Under the pieces are notes generated by a model. It made no database searches, was not told the DNA's origin, and saw only the letters and a program-made list of their open reading frames with translations. DNA of 64,000 nt from MPNP01 sp965221445. Lineage in GTDB: Bacteria > Pseudomonadota > Alphaproteobacteria > Rhodobacterales > Rhodobacteraceae. Numbering within the stretch: the first letter of the stretch is position 1; every line of letters begins with the position of its first letter. Location of the stretch: positions 558,001 to 622,000 of the forward strand of contig CBDCSF010000013.1 of the NCBI GenBank assembly GCA_965221445.1, in the 5' to 3' direction. A program made the position numbers and the translations under genes. This document shows positions 50,672 through 59,904 of the stretch, piece by piece.

Positions 50672-51931
50672 ATGGGAGCCTTGTGTCGGAATTGTGAACT
50701 TATGTTCGAAGGGGGTAATATTTGTCCAAACTGCAGGTCTCCGAAAATTGTATCGCATTCTGAAATTTCTACACTTAACATTGCTCATGTTGATTGTGAT
50801 GCCTTCTTTTCATCCGTTGAAAAAAGAGATTTCCCCGAATTGAGGCATAAACCGGTTATAATCGGAGGGGGAAGCAGGGGCGTAGTTTCAACAGCCTGTT
50901 ACATCGCTAGAATCAAGGGCGTTCATTCTGCCATGCCTATGTATCAAGCCATAAAAATCTGTCCAGAAGCAGTAATTGTCCGTCCCCGGATGGGGGTATA
51001 TACCGAAGTTTCTAAACAAATCGTAGCACTGATGAAAAATTTAACCCCTCAAGTTGAAACAATTTCCGTTGACGAAGCGTTTCTGGATTTTTCAGGGACC
51101 CAACTACTTCACAAATCATCGCCTGCACAGCTATTGGTAAAATTGGTTAATCAGATAGAAAATCAAATAGGTATCACCTGCTCTGTAGGTCTTTCCATCA
51201 ACAAATTTTTGGCCAAGATAGCTTCCGATCTGGAAAAACCAAAGGGATTTTCGCTTATAGGATCGAAAGATATTAATGATGTTCTTGGGAGCAAGCCACT
51301 TGCCATAATTCCAGGTGTTGGTAAAGCTTTTCAGAACAGGCTAGATAAGGAAGGTTTGTACACATTTGATGACTTGCAGAAATTAAGCAAGCATGAACTC
51401 GAGGACAGATTTGGAAAATTTGGTACCAGATTATGGCATCTGGCCAGAGGTGAAGATAAACGGACCACGAGAGTAAAAAGGAGGGTCAAAAGCATTTCCA
51501 ATGAAAACACCTTCAGCAAGGACATTTCGGATTATAAAAAATTGGAAGGGTATGCTTGGCGGTTAACAGAGAAAGTTACAGACAGAGCAAAAAATAAAGG
51601 TTTGAACGGAAATACAGTCACTCTGAAATTGAAACAGCACAATCACAAGATCCACACCAGACAAGCCTCACTAAAATTCCCAACTAATTTATCAACCCAG
51701 ATATTCCCTGTTGTCCAATCTCTTCTTAAGCCCATGGTTTACTTGGCACCTTTCAGGTTGTTGGGTATTGGTCTCAGTGGTTTGGAGAGTGAAACCAAAT
51801 CGCAATCAATTAACCAGACATTAGAATTAGATCCTGAAACAATTTCACACACTCGGGTTGAGGGAATATCTGATGAATTGCGAAAGAAATTTGGACCAAA
51901 AGCTTTACGGAAGGGAATATCTCTGAATTAA
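50672..51931 (+). CDS. dinB: DNA polymerase IV with N-terminal zinc-ribbon-like extension
   Basis: A 419-residue Y-family polymerase from the ATG at 50672 (GGAG ten bases upstream). The first 20 residues hold C-x2-C and C-x2-C pairs (ALCRNCELMFEGGNICPNC), a putative zinc knuckle seen in many alphaproteobacterial DinB proteins. The palm motifs HVDCDAFFSSVEKRD and SVDEAFLDFSG are intact; KFLAKIASDLEKPKG, the thumb and the little finger follow. It copies damaged DNA with low fidelity. Confidence 0.92.
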   Translation: MGALCRNCELMFEGGNICPNCRSPKIVSHSEISTLNIAHVDCDAFFSSVEKRDFPELRHKPVIIGGGSRGVVSTACYIARIKGVHSAMPMYQAIKICPEAVIVRPRMGVYTEVSKQIVALMKNLTPQVETISVDEAFLDFSGTQLLHKSSPAQLLVKLVNQIENQIGITCSVGLSINKFLAKIASDLEKPKGFSLIGSKDINDVLGSKPLAIIPGVGKAFQNRLDKEGLYTFDDLQKLSKHELEDRFGKFGTRLWHLARGEDKRTTRVKRRVKSISNENTFSKDISDYKKLEGYAWRLTEKVTDRAKNKGLNGNTVTLKLKQHNHKIHTRQASLKFPTNLSTQIFPVVQSLLKPMVYLAPFRLLGIGLSGLESETKSQSINQTLELDPETISHTRVEGISDELRKKFGPKALRKGISLN

Positions 51932-51954
51932 GGAAAAGAATTCAGAATTATCAA

Positions 51955-53028
51955 CTAGTTGATCCTCTGACCTTCCTGGCTGAAAACATGTACATGCTTC
52001 GGGGCATATGAAAATACGGCAGTACTACCTTCCTCACTGGAAATTGATTCGATTTGTCGAAACCGAAGACCATAAAGATTGGCTGTAGAAAGGGTTACGA
52101 TTGTGTCCGTACCGGTGAATTCACATGCTGAAATTGTACCTCTGATACAATTTGACCCAGCCTCAGGTTTTGCATCAGTCGGCCTGAGACCTATAGTTAC
52201 CGGTGTACCTTTAGGACCGATATTACATTCGGTCTCCAGAATAAATTCTCCAACCTGTACTGAATTATTACCAAGTGAAATACCTGGTACAAGGTTCATT
52301 TTGGGGTGCCCTACAAAACTAGCGACAAAAGTGTTGACAGGTGCGTTGAACACTTCAAAGGGAGTACCGACTTGCTGCACACTACCTTCATTCAAGACAA
52401 CAATTCTGTCTGCCATTGTCATTGCTTCATGTTGATCATGAGTAACATAAATTGTTGCTTTCCCTACCCTGCGATGGAGTGCAATCAAGTGATAACGCAT
52501 TGTATCTCGCAACTGAGCATCCAAGTTGGAAAGCGGTTCATCCATTACAAATACCTCTGGATTTCGTACTATTGCACGGGCAAGAGCAACTCTTTGTCGT
52601 TGGCCACCTGATAAAGCTTCCGGCCGTTTATCAAGTTGATCAATGATCTCTACCAATTCTGCTGCTTTATGGACCTTTACCTCTATCTCTGCTCTGTTCC
52701 CCGATGACCCTTTTCTGGATTTGAGTGGGTATGCTATGTTCTGGGCTACGGTCATGTGGGGATAAAGTGCATAGTTCTGAAAGACCATGGCAACGTTTCG
52801 ATCTCTTGGAAGCAAGTAGTTTACAAGGGAATCGTTGACGAATATTTCACCAGTGGATGGATCTTCTATTCCTGCCAGCAACTTGAGTATAGTACTCTTT
52901 CCACAACCAGAGGGTCCAAGCAAAACTAAAAATTCGCGCTGGGGAATACGTAAGTCTAGTTTCCTTATGGCTACAAAGTTGCCATAAACCTTGCTAACAG
53001 ACCGAAACTCGATTGCAGTATCTGACAT
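51955..53028 (-). CDS. ABC transporter ATP-binding protein, UgpC/MalK type
   Basis: A 357-residue ATPase from the ATG at 53028, two bases after the stop of the permease gene (the frame is open upstream within that gene to 53145). Walker A GPSGCGKST, signature LSGGQRQRVALARAI, Walker B FVMDEPLSNLD, and a C-terminal TOBE/OB domain, as in sugar importers of the CUT1 type. Last gene of the transporter operon. Confidence 0.92.
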   Translation of the reverse strand: MSDTAIEFRSVSKVYGNFVAIRKLDLRIPQREFLVLLGPSGCGKSTILKLLAGIEDPSTGEIFVNDSLVNYLLPRDRNVAMVFQNYALYPHMTVAQNIAYPLKSRKGSSGNRAEIEVKVHKAAELVEIIDQLDKRPEALSGGQRQRVALARAIVRNPEVFVMDEPLSNLDAQLRDTMRYHLIALHRRVGKATIYVTHDQHEAMTMADRIVVLNEGSVQQVGTPFEVFNAPVNTFVASFVGHPKMNLVPGISLGNNSVQVGEFILETECNIGPKGTPVTIGLRPTDAKPEAGSNCIRGTISACEFTGTDTIVTLSTANLYGLRFRQIESISSEEGSTAVFSYAPKHVHVFSQEGQRIN

Positions 53029-53030
53029 AA

Positions 53031-53894
53031 TCAACCCTTCAGTGCGCTGGATAGGCTTTGTGCCATGAAGAACCTTTGTAGGGCAAGAAACAATAACGTG
53101 ATCGGTATGGTCGCCAGTAATGAAGCAGCCGAAATAAGCCCCCAATCAATAACGAAATTCGATTTCAAGCTGGAAATCCCCACGGTTAGAACCTGTTTGG
53201 ACTCCGTCTGTATTGCCACCAGAGGCCACAGGAAGTTTGTATATTGCAGCATAAATGTGAATATTGCATGAACAACAAGACCAGAGCTTATCAAAGGCAA
53301 AATCATCTGGGTAAAAATTCTCAATTCACTTGCACCGTCCAACCTGGCTGAATGAATTAGGTCATCGGGCAGAGACACGATAAAACTTCGTAGCAGAAAA
53401 ATACCAAGTGGGTTTGCCAATGCTGGCAATATGAGCGCCCAGTAGGTATTCAACAGTCCCATATCTCGAACTATAAAAAATAGTGGAATGATTAGTGCAG
53501 CGACAGGTATGGCTACTGCCATCAACAGGGTCGAGGTTATTAATTGTTTACCAATGAACTGTAGTTTTGCAAGCGAATATGCCGCCATGGCATCAATCAC
53601 GAGTTTCAGAATGGTTATTGTAAGACCAATAAAAAAGGTATTCAATGTCCAATTGAGGAATGAAGTTTCCTGAAGTAATTTTGCATAATTTCCCCAGAAA
53701 ATCTGGTCAGGTATCCAATCTGGTGGATAATTGAATAGTGAACGCGTATCCTTGATCGAAGTAGACAAAATATACAAAAAAGGAACAATTGACACGACAG
53801 CCGCAATCAGCAATACACCGTAAGAAACTGTGACCATTGGGATTGTTGGCTGTAACGAAACAGCGTTTCTCTTTCTGCCCAGAAGTCTCCACAT
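53031..53894 (-). CDS. ABC sugar-type permease (MalG-like)
   Basis: A 287-residue membrane protein, about six helices, with the EAA loop HSARLDGASELRIFTQMILPL that docks the ATPase. Its ATG overlaps the end of the upstream permease gene by one base. Second permease of a CUT1 importer. Confidence 0.9.
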   Translation of the reverse strand: MWRLLGRKRNAVSLQPTIPMVTVSYGVLLIAAVVSIVPFLYILSTSIKDTRSLFNYPPDWIPDQIFWGNYAKLLQETSFLNWTLNTFFIGLTITILKLVIDAMAAYSLAKLQFIGKQLITSTLLMAVAIPVAALIIPLFFIVRDMGLLNTYWALILPALANPLGIFLLRSFIVSLPDDLIHSARLDGASELRIFTQMILPLISSGLVVHAIFTFMLQYTNFLWPLVAIQTESKQVLTVGISSLKSNFVIDWGLISAASLLATIPITLLFLALQRFFMAQSLSSALKG

Positions 53895-54865
53895 CAGTCC
53901 CGGTCCGTAAATGCATAAGATTGTAAAGCTGTAAGAATCAGAACAACAAGAACCAAAACAAACGAAAGCGTTGCACCGTATCCGGGCTCATTAAATGTGA
54001 ACAGACTTCGGTATATGTACCATGTAGTCGAAGCGGTTGAGTGGAACGGACCCCCATCCGTAAGAATAAATATAGAATCAAAAACCTGTAGATTGACTAT
54101 TGTTGCAAATATCACCGAAAAGAAGAAAGTTGGTTTTAGTAAGGGCAACGTAAGCTGAATGAAGCGTCGAAATGGTCCCGCCCCATCAAGTTCAGCTGCA
54201 TGATACAAATCACGGGGTAAATTCTGTATCCCAGCCAAAAACAATAGTGTCCAGAATCCCATACCCTTCCATACCTCTACCATTGCTATGGTTGGCATGG
54301 CAAGGGTTTCATTGCCAAGAAAATTAACAGGCTGGCCTGTGATTGTTCGCATTATGATATTTAGAACACCAAAATCCTGGTGTAGTACGAAGGTAAACAT
54401 GAGTGCAGCAATTAAGATTGGCTGCAATGTCGGATAGTAAATGATAGTTTTGAAAGTTGTTTGACCGATTCTTATTGAGTTCAGTGCTAAAGCGAACAGC
54501 ATCGCCACCATAAAAACTGCAGGAATTGCAATTAGACAATAGCGAATAGTGTTCCAGATAGTTTTCAGAACCAGGGGATCAGCAAAGGTTTTTTCCCAAT
54601 TATTTGTCCCTACAAAAACAGGCGGTGACATTATTCCACCAGTATGAAATGTTTGGATAAAAAGGGTGAATCCTGGCCAAACCAGAAATATCCCGAAAAA
54701 GATCAAAGCGGGGGTAAGAAACAAATACGCCGTCAAGTTACGGCGAAACAAGTATCTCCGGCGTAATCGCCTATGATTTATAATTTGAACCCTTTTATTT
54801 TTACAACTCTTTGGGGCCTCCTTGGAAGAGACCCCAAAATCTGAATTTTTAACCGATAATGTCAT
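53894..54865 (-). CDS. ABC sugar-type permease (MalF-like)
   Basis: A 323-residue permease with a basic N-terminal tail (NHRRLRRRYLFRRN) and about six helices; EAA loop HAAELDGAGPFRRFIQLTLPL. It overlaps the binding-protein gene by 17 bases at its 5' end, unusual but consistent with translational coupling. Confidence 0.9.
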   Translation of the reverse strand: MTLSVKNSDFGVSSKEAPKSCKNKRVQIINHRRLRRRYLFRRNLTAYLFLTPALIFFGIFLVWPGFTLFIQTFHTGGIMSPPVFVGTNNWEKTFADPLVLKTIWNTIRYCLIAIPAVFMVAMLFALALNSIRIGQTTFKTIIYYPTLQPILIAALMFTFVLHQDFGVLNIIMRTITGQPVNFLGNETLAMPTIAMVEVWKGMGFWTLLFLAGIQNLPRDLYHAAELDGAGPFRRFIQLTLPLLKPTFFFSVIFATIVNLQVFDSIFILTDGGPFHSTASTTWYIYRSLFTFNEPGYGATLSFVLVLVVLILTALQSYAFTDRD

Positions 54866-56123
54866 CCGTTATAGCACACATGCGTTCAATGGCTTCTTGA
54901 CCAGTCATTTCGCCTCTATATGCCTGCTCGGCAACAGGCCATATCGACTGAAGAATTTTCAGTATTTGTGGATGTGGTTGAATGCCCTGAACACGGGGAA
55001 CAAATTCTTGCTGAACCTTCCGCATTGCTGCATTGTCAGCAAACATGTCAGAAATTATATCCTCGCGAACAACCTGTAAATTTACCTGCTCAGCAAAACG
55101 ACCGACCTGAGGTCCAGATGCCCAGTGTTTGATAAATTCCCAAGCGGCATCCTGGTTGGGGCTTGCACTTGCAATACTTAATATTCCAAAATTTCCCATG
55201 ACCGTTTGACCTTGTTCTCCGGGTGGAGCATAAGCCACATCCCAGTCGAAACCGGGTGGGTTTGCATTCAAATCCCCAATTTGGGGTGTTTCACCATGAT
55301 AAATTGCTAGCTTACCTCCCTTGAAGAGATCAAACTGTTCTTGCGTTGACATTGCACCAACCGGGGGTGTAACTCCAGCTGCGTGCATATCAATCAGAAA
55401 CTGGGTCGCTTCCTCTGCACCCCAAAGACCACAACCGGACCAATCGTCATTCAATAGGTCTGCGCCAGCGTTATGCACGTAAGGCAACCAGTCCCAAAAG
55501 GCAAAATCACCAGTCCTTGTTCGTACCGAAAACCCATAGACACCATCACCTGTTGTCTTCGTGGCTGCATCCATCATGTCCGCGTATGAATTATTCCATG
55601 TGTCCAATACTCCTGCTTCAGCAAGCAGGTCCTTATTAATGAAAATGTTGTATACCGCACCGAGAACAGGGACTCCCCATGTACCTTCATCCTGTTGTGC
55701 GAGATTCCACGCAAATTCGGGAATTAATCCCCTTTCATCAGCCCATTCTTCCGAATTTACTAAATCTGTCATATCCAGAAGTGCACCCTGTTGAGCATAA
55801 TTCGGGTAAATAAGATCCACCAAATAAAGTACATCAGCTGGATTGCCACTGGCAAATCCCGCTGTAAGTTCAGCATTCATATTGGCCCAATCGTAAGTGG
55901 TGAACGTAACATTAACTTCAGGTTGAACGGCTTTGAAATCCTCAATAATCATCGCCTCAAACCTGGCTTCATCGGCAGAGTGAGGGCCTTTAATCATGGT
56001 AATGTCTCCGGATACATCACCACTACCAAATACCGGTGTTAGCCCAAACCCCATTCCTAATGCCGCCGCAACTGTCAACGCACTAGCGGTAATCATTGAA
56101 CATAAACTATTTCTTAGGTTCAT
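54849..56123 (-). CDS. ABC extracellular solute-binding protein (family 1)
   Basis: A 424-residue periplasmic protein with a signal peptide (residues 1-33; cleavage near VFGSG). The body is of the family-1 sugar-binding type (NPADVLYLVDLIYPNYAQQGALLDMTD, and AWEFIKHWASGP). AGGAGGA is five bases before the ATG. It leads the operon, and two TGTAA-N5-TTACA palindromes lie 41-95 bases upstream. Ligand unknown; neighbours suggest a peptide-like or amino-sugar-like compound rather than a simple sugar. Confidence 0.9.
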   Translation of the reverse strand: MNLRNSLCSMITASALTVAAALGMGFGLTPVFGSGDVSGDITMIKGPHSADEARFEAMIIEDFKAVQPEVNVTFTTYDWANMNAELTAGFASGNPADVLYLVDLIYPNYAQQGALLDMTDLVNSEEWADERGLIPEFAWNLAQQDEGTWGVPVLGAVYNIFINKDLLAEAGVLDTWNNSYADMMDAATKTTGDGVYGFSVRTRTGDFAFWDWLPYVHNAGADLLNDDWSGCGLWGAEEATQFLIDMHAAGVTPPVGAMSTQEQFDLFKGGKLAIYHGETPQIGDLNANPPGFDWDVAYAPPGEQGQTVMGNFGILSIASASPNQDAAWEFIKHWASGPQVGRFAEQVNLQVVREDIISDMFADNAAMRKVQQEFVPRVQGIQPHPQILKILQSIWPVAEQAYRGEMTGQEAIERMCAITDDIIG

Positions 56124-56163
56124 CGTTTCCTCCTATCTCACAGATGTTCATATACAATCTATT

Positions 56164-56178
56164 TGTAACTTTATTACA
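56164..56178. promoter_or_regulatory. Operator copy 1, TGTAA-N5-TTACA (near binding-protein promoter)
   Basis: TGTAACTTTATTACA, a 15-base palindrome. A TTGAAC (-35-like, complement of 56191-56196) lies just beyond it, so a bound regulator would cover the promoter. Confidence 0.7.
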
Positions 56179-56203
56179 TATATTTTTAAAGTTCAATAAA
56201 AAA

Positions 56204-56218
56204 TGTAACTTTATTACA
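56204..56218. promoter_or_regulatory. Operator copy 2, TGTAA-N5-TTACA
   Basis: TGTAACTTTATTACA again, identical to copy 1, with centres exactly 40 bases apart. Confidence 0.7.
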
Positions 56219-56519
56219 TTGATAGTTTGGTTCCATCTGGGTGATTGGAATCATTTTCTGGACGTTATATTGTTAAGACAGCACCTAAGCCTGATTACGC
56301 CGATGGTCCGACTGTGTATTTCTAGATTGACGTTCAATATCATTTCCAGAAAATGCAAGGCAAATTTATACATTTTTTCATGCAATCGATTTTGAACAGT
56401 TGGAATTAGCGTGACAAATTACCCGAAAATTCTGAATAAAGTCTACTTTAACTTCATTCCGTTTATCATCAACTATTTCCTAACCGTCATGAAAATACTG
56501 ATTTACCAAAGGTAAAGAC
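56219..56519. other. Intergenic region, nothing beyond the operators
   Basis: About 300 AT-rich bases between operator copy 2 and the end of the TIM-barrel-like gene. Short frames only; no gene or RNA recognised. Confidence 0.4.
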
Positions 56520-57701
56520 TCAAATCGCATTATCCTTCATTGCTTCGTAAATATACTGCAGGTTATGTTTGCGAAGAAATCCCCAACTATAAAAACTTAT
56601 ACCATTGACTCCCTGCCCTTTGAGAAAGGAAACAACGGATTTAACTTCGCTAGCTGAATTCAGGTCAGGCGCGGATGGTCTGATGATGCACCTAAGTCCC
56701 TCTGCGGTACCAACACGCCGATGGACATCTATAAAATCCGCAATTGCTCGATGTGAATTTGGTTCGTAGAGGCAAATTTCCAGGTGGCCTGCAGTGGTTC
56801 TAAGATCCGCCAAATTGCTCCCTTCATACCATGCATTTGCTGTTGGCCGACCCACAGATGGGATGACGGCAACGGATACGTTGCTTGCGACAGTTTCCCT
56901 TATTTCACTAACCAGGGAGGTTACCACTTGACATCTCCAGCTCAGGAAGGCCATCAATTCTCTTTCGGTGGCGACATCGGCTAGCCAAAAGCTTTCAGCC
57001 ATGTCTTCAGGATAATCGATTTCTTTGTCCAGGTAATCTTTTACCCATCTCCTAACCTGAGCTTGCAAGTTGGAAGCATCGATTCCATTTTCAGCAGCCC
57101 CCATGATACAATGTTTGCAGAAGCATAACCCCAGCAGGTTTTCGAGCCACTTGTTGGATTGGACCAAATTGAATTCATGATGAAACCCATGGACAAATGG
57201 TGTAAATCCTGGTGATTCGATGGAAATTCCAACAATCGGGTAGTTGGTTGTTACATCGGTAGCAAGACTTACAGCATATTCCCTGGCATGTGGCGATGAA
57301 GGACAAAGATTGTAAATATATTTATCACCAAAGGCGTTAGTGACACAATCATCCAGGTTTCTTTCGCCTTGCTTGGTGTTGTGAAGAAGTACAAGCCAGA
57401 CATTAACTGCAATTTCTGACCTCCGGACCAAATCGCTCAAGATATCCCTGCTACCAAGAGTTGAATTTGGAATTGGTTTGATTTTACCGTAGCATGATGG
57501 ATCATGGCGAAAATACACCGTTCCATCCTCAGGGAATATAACTGGTGATGAAGAACGCGGGCGTAGGAACTTCCCGGCGTGGTAACTTCCGGCGATAGTA
57601 ACTGTATTAAGACCTAGGTCCCTAAATTCCTTGATCGAAGTATCAATACCATGTTCGCAGAAATCCCAAGAATGCGTGTAAATCGATTTCCATTGAAACA
57701 T
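56520..57701 (-). CDS. TIM-barrel-like protein of unknown function
   Basis: A 393-residue soluble protein with no signal peptide. The sequence alternates strands and helices as in glycosidase-like barrels: LGLNTVTIAGSYHAGK at the N-terminus, NVWLVLLHNT, FCKHCIMG, and VNGISFYSWGFLRKHNL near the end. C-F-C-K-H-C resembles a small metal-binding knot in the middle. I cannot name a substrate. It lies between the transporter operon and the M81 gene on the same strand, so it probably shares the pathway. Confidence 0.6.
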   Translation of the reverse strand: MFQWKSIYTHSWDFCEHGIDTSIKEFRDLGLNTVTIAGSYHAGKFLRPRSSSPVIFPEDGTVYFRHDPSCYGKIKPIPNSTLGSRDILSDLVRRSEIAVNVWLVLLHNTKQGERNLDDCVTNAFGDKYIYNLCPSSPHAREYAVSLATDVTTNYPIVGISIESPGFTPFVHGFHHEFNLVQSNKWLENLLGLCFCKHCIMGAAENGIDASNLQAQVRRWVKDYLDKEIDYPEDMAESFWLADVATERELMAFLSWRCQVVTSLVSEIRETVASNVSVAVIPSVGRPTANAWYEGSNLADLRTTAGHLEICLYEPNSHRAIADFIDVHRRVGTAEGLRCIIRPSAPDLNSASEVKSVVSFLKGQGVNGISFYSWGFLRKHNLQYIYEAMKDNAI

Positions 57702-57821
57702 TGAACAATCTCCGTAATCTCTAAACCACCCCTCTCAGCTTAATAAATATGCAAATAAGCTGGTAAGTATTTGATACAACGCCTGATAGTGCTTCTCGAA
57801 ATAATTCCGTTACATTTTGCA

Positions 57822-59291
57822 TCACAACTTGTGTGGATTCCTTATTAGGGGCCAAAGTGGTCTGTTCAGGTTACGATAGCCATTTGTTGTTGGATCATTT
57901 GGATACAAACCATCAATACCAACATAAAGAATTTTCGAAGCAATCTCTGAAAATGCATCTTGGAAATGATTCGTGGATTTCACTACAAGCATGGCTTTTT
58001 CGGTTGGGTTTATTCCGAAATTTGAGAAAACATCCGGGTTGAAAACCTGACTACGTACAGTGTTTAGAATGACATCTATACCACCGACCTTGATCCAGAC
58101 ACTATCACCAAGTGATACCACACTATCGCCAAAGCTTTGACATGCATCAACAATGATTCGACAAACCGTTATTTTGGCGTCAATTGGTTCACCTCCTGCT
58201 TGTGAAATTTTACCACCAAATCGTAGATGAAGTTCGGTATTTTCACCAGCTGACATGCATGTACGAACTGCTATTGGGTCCCATATAGTAGCTAGCGCAG
58301 CATTTCGTACCTTTCGTTTGATCATCTCTTGTAATATTATGGTTGAATCACCAGGTACACCACCCCCAGGATTATCCCAAACATCCGCGATTACTACAGG
58401 GCCATCGAATTTTTCTTGAGCCATGTCTATTGCTTCACTTGGTGAAATCATTGCAGGTCGAGTCTTCCCCCTTTTTGAGAACAACTCCAGCCCTAGATTT
58501 TGTGCCAATGTTTCTCCCTCATGCCTTGCATTATCAGTAATCACCAAGGTCTTGGAACCCAGGTCTGGTACATCACCAGCCATAAATCCATGGATGATCG
58601 AAACAGAGAGAATATTGCCGGTTCCCTCCAATTCTTTTACCTTGTCGACGAAACTGCGCATTGGTTCTTGACTTGTGGGAAATATATCAATGAACCTACA
58701 ATCAAATGTCGAGATTATCGGTTTAATTTTTCTGTTAGCAGTACGATTTGCAAGATCAATCAGATTTTCTGCTGTCTCAACGAAGTCGATATGTGGAAAC
58801 TCCTTAAAGGCGGTAATCAGATTTGAATTTTCTACCAATTTGTCAGTCAGGTGACAGTGTGGATCTAGGGTTACTCCTACAACTGCTTCCGAACCAACAG
58901 TCCCACGAACAGCTTCAACCAATTCCCCTTCACAGTCATGACATTCTTGGGATACCATGGCCCCATGAAGACCAAGAAGGACTATGTCAATGGGCCCGGC
59001 ATTTTTTAGTTCTTCCAATAGTTGGTCACGAAGACATTCCCAGGTATTCTGGTTGACTATACCACCAGGTTCTGCCCAGGTTGCAGTACCTTCAATCAAA
59101 GCCCATCCATACTTATTTGCCCTTGCCCGGGCAACGGGATAGATTGCACTGCAAAGTGTAGGTGTTGAGGGATGCTTGCCAGGGAGTGCATAGAAACTAT
59201 CTTTGAAATCACGCAAATCCGTTCGCAATGGAGAAAAAGTATTGGTTTCCGTTGCAATTGACCCCAGGAAAACACGTTTCTGTGCCATCAT
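57822..59291 (-). CDS. M81-family metallopeptidase (MlrC/microcystinase-like)
   Basis: A 489-residue protein of the M81 family: GSIATETNTFSPLRT at the N-terminus, GLHGAMVSQECHDCEGELVEAVR, VGVTLDPHCHLTDKLV, and VVIADVWDNPGGGVPGDST, which hold the conserved Asp, His and glycine loop. The named member MlrC cleaves linearised microcystin, but most relatives in ABC loci have other, unknown substrates. First gene of the minus-strand cluster; its 5' end is 356 bases from operators 3-4. Confidence 0.88.
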   Translation of the reverse strand: MMAQKRVFLGSIATETNTFSPLRTDLRDFKDSFYALPGKHPSTPTLCSAIYPVARARANKYGWALIEGTATWAEPGGIVNQNTWECLRDQLLEELKNAGPIDIVLLGLHGAMVSQECHDCEGELVEAVRGTVGSEAVVGVTLDPHCHLTDKLVENSNLITAFKEFPHIDFVETAENLIDLANRTANRKIKPIISTFDCRFIDIFPTSQEPMRSFVDKVKELEGTGNILSVSIIHGFMAGDVPDLGSKTLVITDNARHEGETLAQNLGLELFSKRGKTRPAMISPSEAIDMAQEKFDGPVVIADVWDNPGGGVPGDSTIILQEMIKRKVRNAALATIWDPIAVRTCMSAGENTELHLRFGGKISQAGGEPIDAKITVCRIIVDACQSFGDSVVSLGDSVWIKVGGIDVILNTVRSQVFNPDVFSNFGINPTEKAMLVVKSTNHFQDAFSEIASKILYVGIDGLYPNDPTTNGYRNLNRPLWPLIRNPHKL

Positions 59292-59646
59292 GTTATCCTG
59301 CGAATATTGTGAAATTTGGTGGTCAAGAGCATACAGAAGTATGAAATTAGATAACTTTTACAGGTTTCATTATTTTTCCTTTGATCATTACCATCTCCCA
59401 TTTGCTAGATTTTAATTACCGAAAGGCATACCAATTGAATAACATCAAATTAACCTCACTGCATTGTACCAACGATAATATCAGCAATTATCGGGGGAAA
59501 GCTGAACGAGGTAATTTGCTTAACATCGACAAAATGGAAATAATTCCAGATGTATGGAAAGAAATGGAAAATCAACAAAACAATATCTTTTTCTGAAACT
59601 CATGATTTTCACCTATCTCATAATAAATTTTTCTAATCTTCTAAAG
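59292..59646. other. Non-coding stretch upstream of the M81 gene
   Basis: A 355-base AT-rich region. A frame at 59381-59596 (plus) lacks any match or ribosome site. It may be a long leader for the M81 gene or hold its promoter; I cannot place it. Confidence 0.4.
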
Positions 59647-59661
59647 TGTAAGTATATTACA
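59647..59661. promoter_or_regulatory. Operator copy 3, TGTAA-N5-TTACA
   Basis: TGTAAGTATATTACA, perfect in both half-sites. Centre 40 bases from copy 4. Confidence 0.7.
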
Positions 59662-59686
59662 TAAAATATTGTCTTTCCATAGTTTA

Positions 59687-59701
59687 TGTAAGTAAGTTAC
59701 G
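59687..59701. promoter_or_regulatory. Operator copy 4, TGTAA-N5-TTACG
   Basis: TGTAAGTAAGTTACG, one mismatch in the right half-site. The same 40-base spacing as copies 1 and 2. Confidence 0.65.
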
Positions 59702-59868
59702 TATTTTATCGTACAACTGCATGATGATGTTACTTTTAAATTTTTAAAAAGTATCCTCGAAGCAAACTTAGCTCATTTAAGTACGTGCACGTGTGAGTAT
59801 ATAACGTGGAAGCATCAGTTTGTAGATCCTGTATGATGTTGACTAGTTGAAGCGATTGTATTAACTAG

Positions 59869-59883
59869 TGTAAGAAACTTACA
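59869..59883. promoter_or_regulatory. Operator copy 5, TGTAA-N5-TTACA (ridA/rpiR leader)
   Basis: TGTAAGAAACTTACA; with the flanking bases it is a 17-base palindrome. It stands 21 bases before the remnant ridA start, well placed for autoregulation of the RpiR gene. Confidence 0.7.
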
Positions 59884-59904
59884 CATAAATAGGTCTACAC
59901 TATA

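Noticed and set aside
53028..53145. Longer N-terminus for the ABC ATPase
   Set aside because: The extra 39 residues lie within the upstream permease gene and do not resemble ATPase sequence; the ATG at 53028 gives the normal start.
59381..59596. A 71-codon frame upstream of the M81 gene
   Set aside because: No ribosome site, no match, AT-rich non-coding composition.
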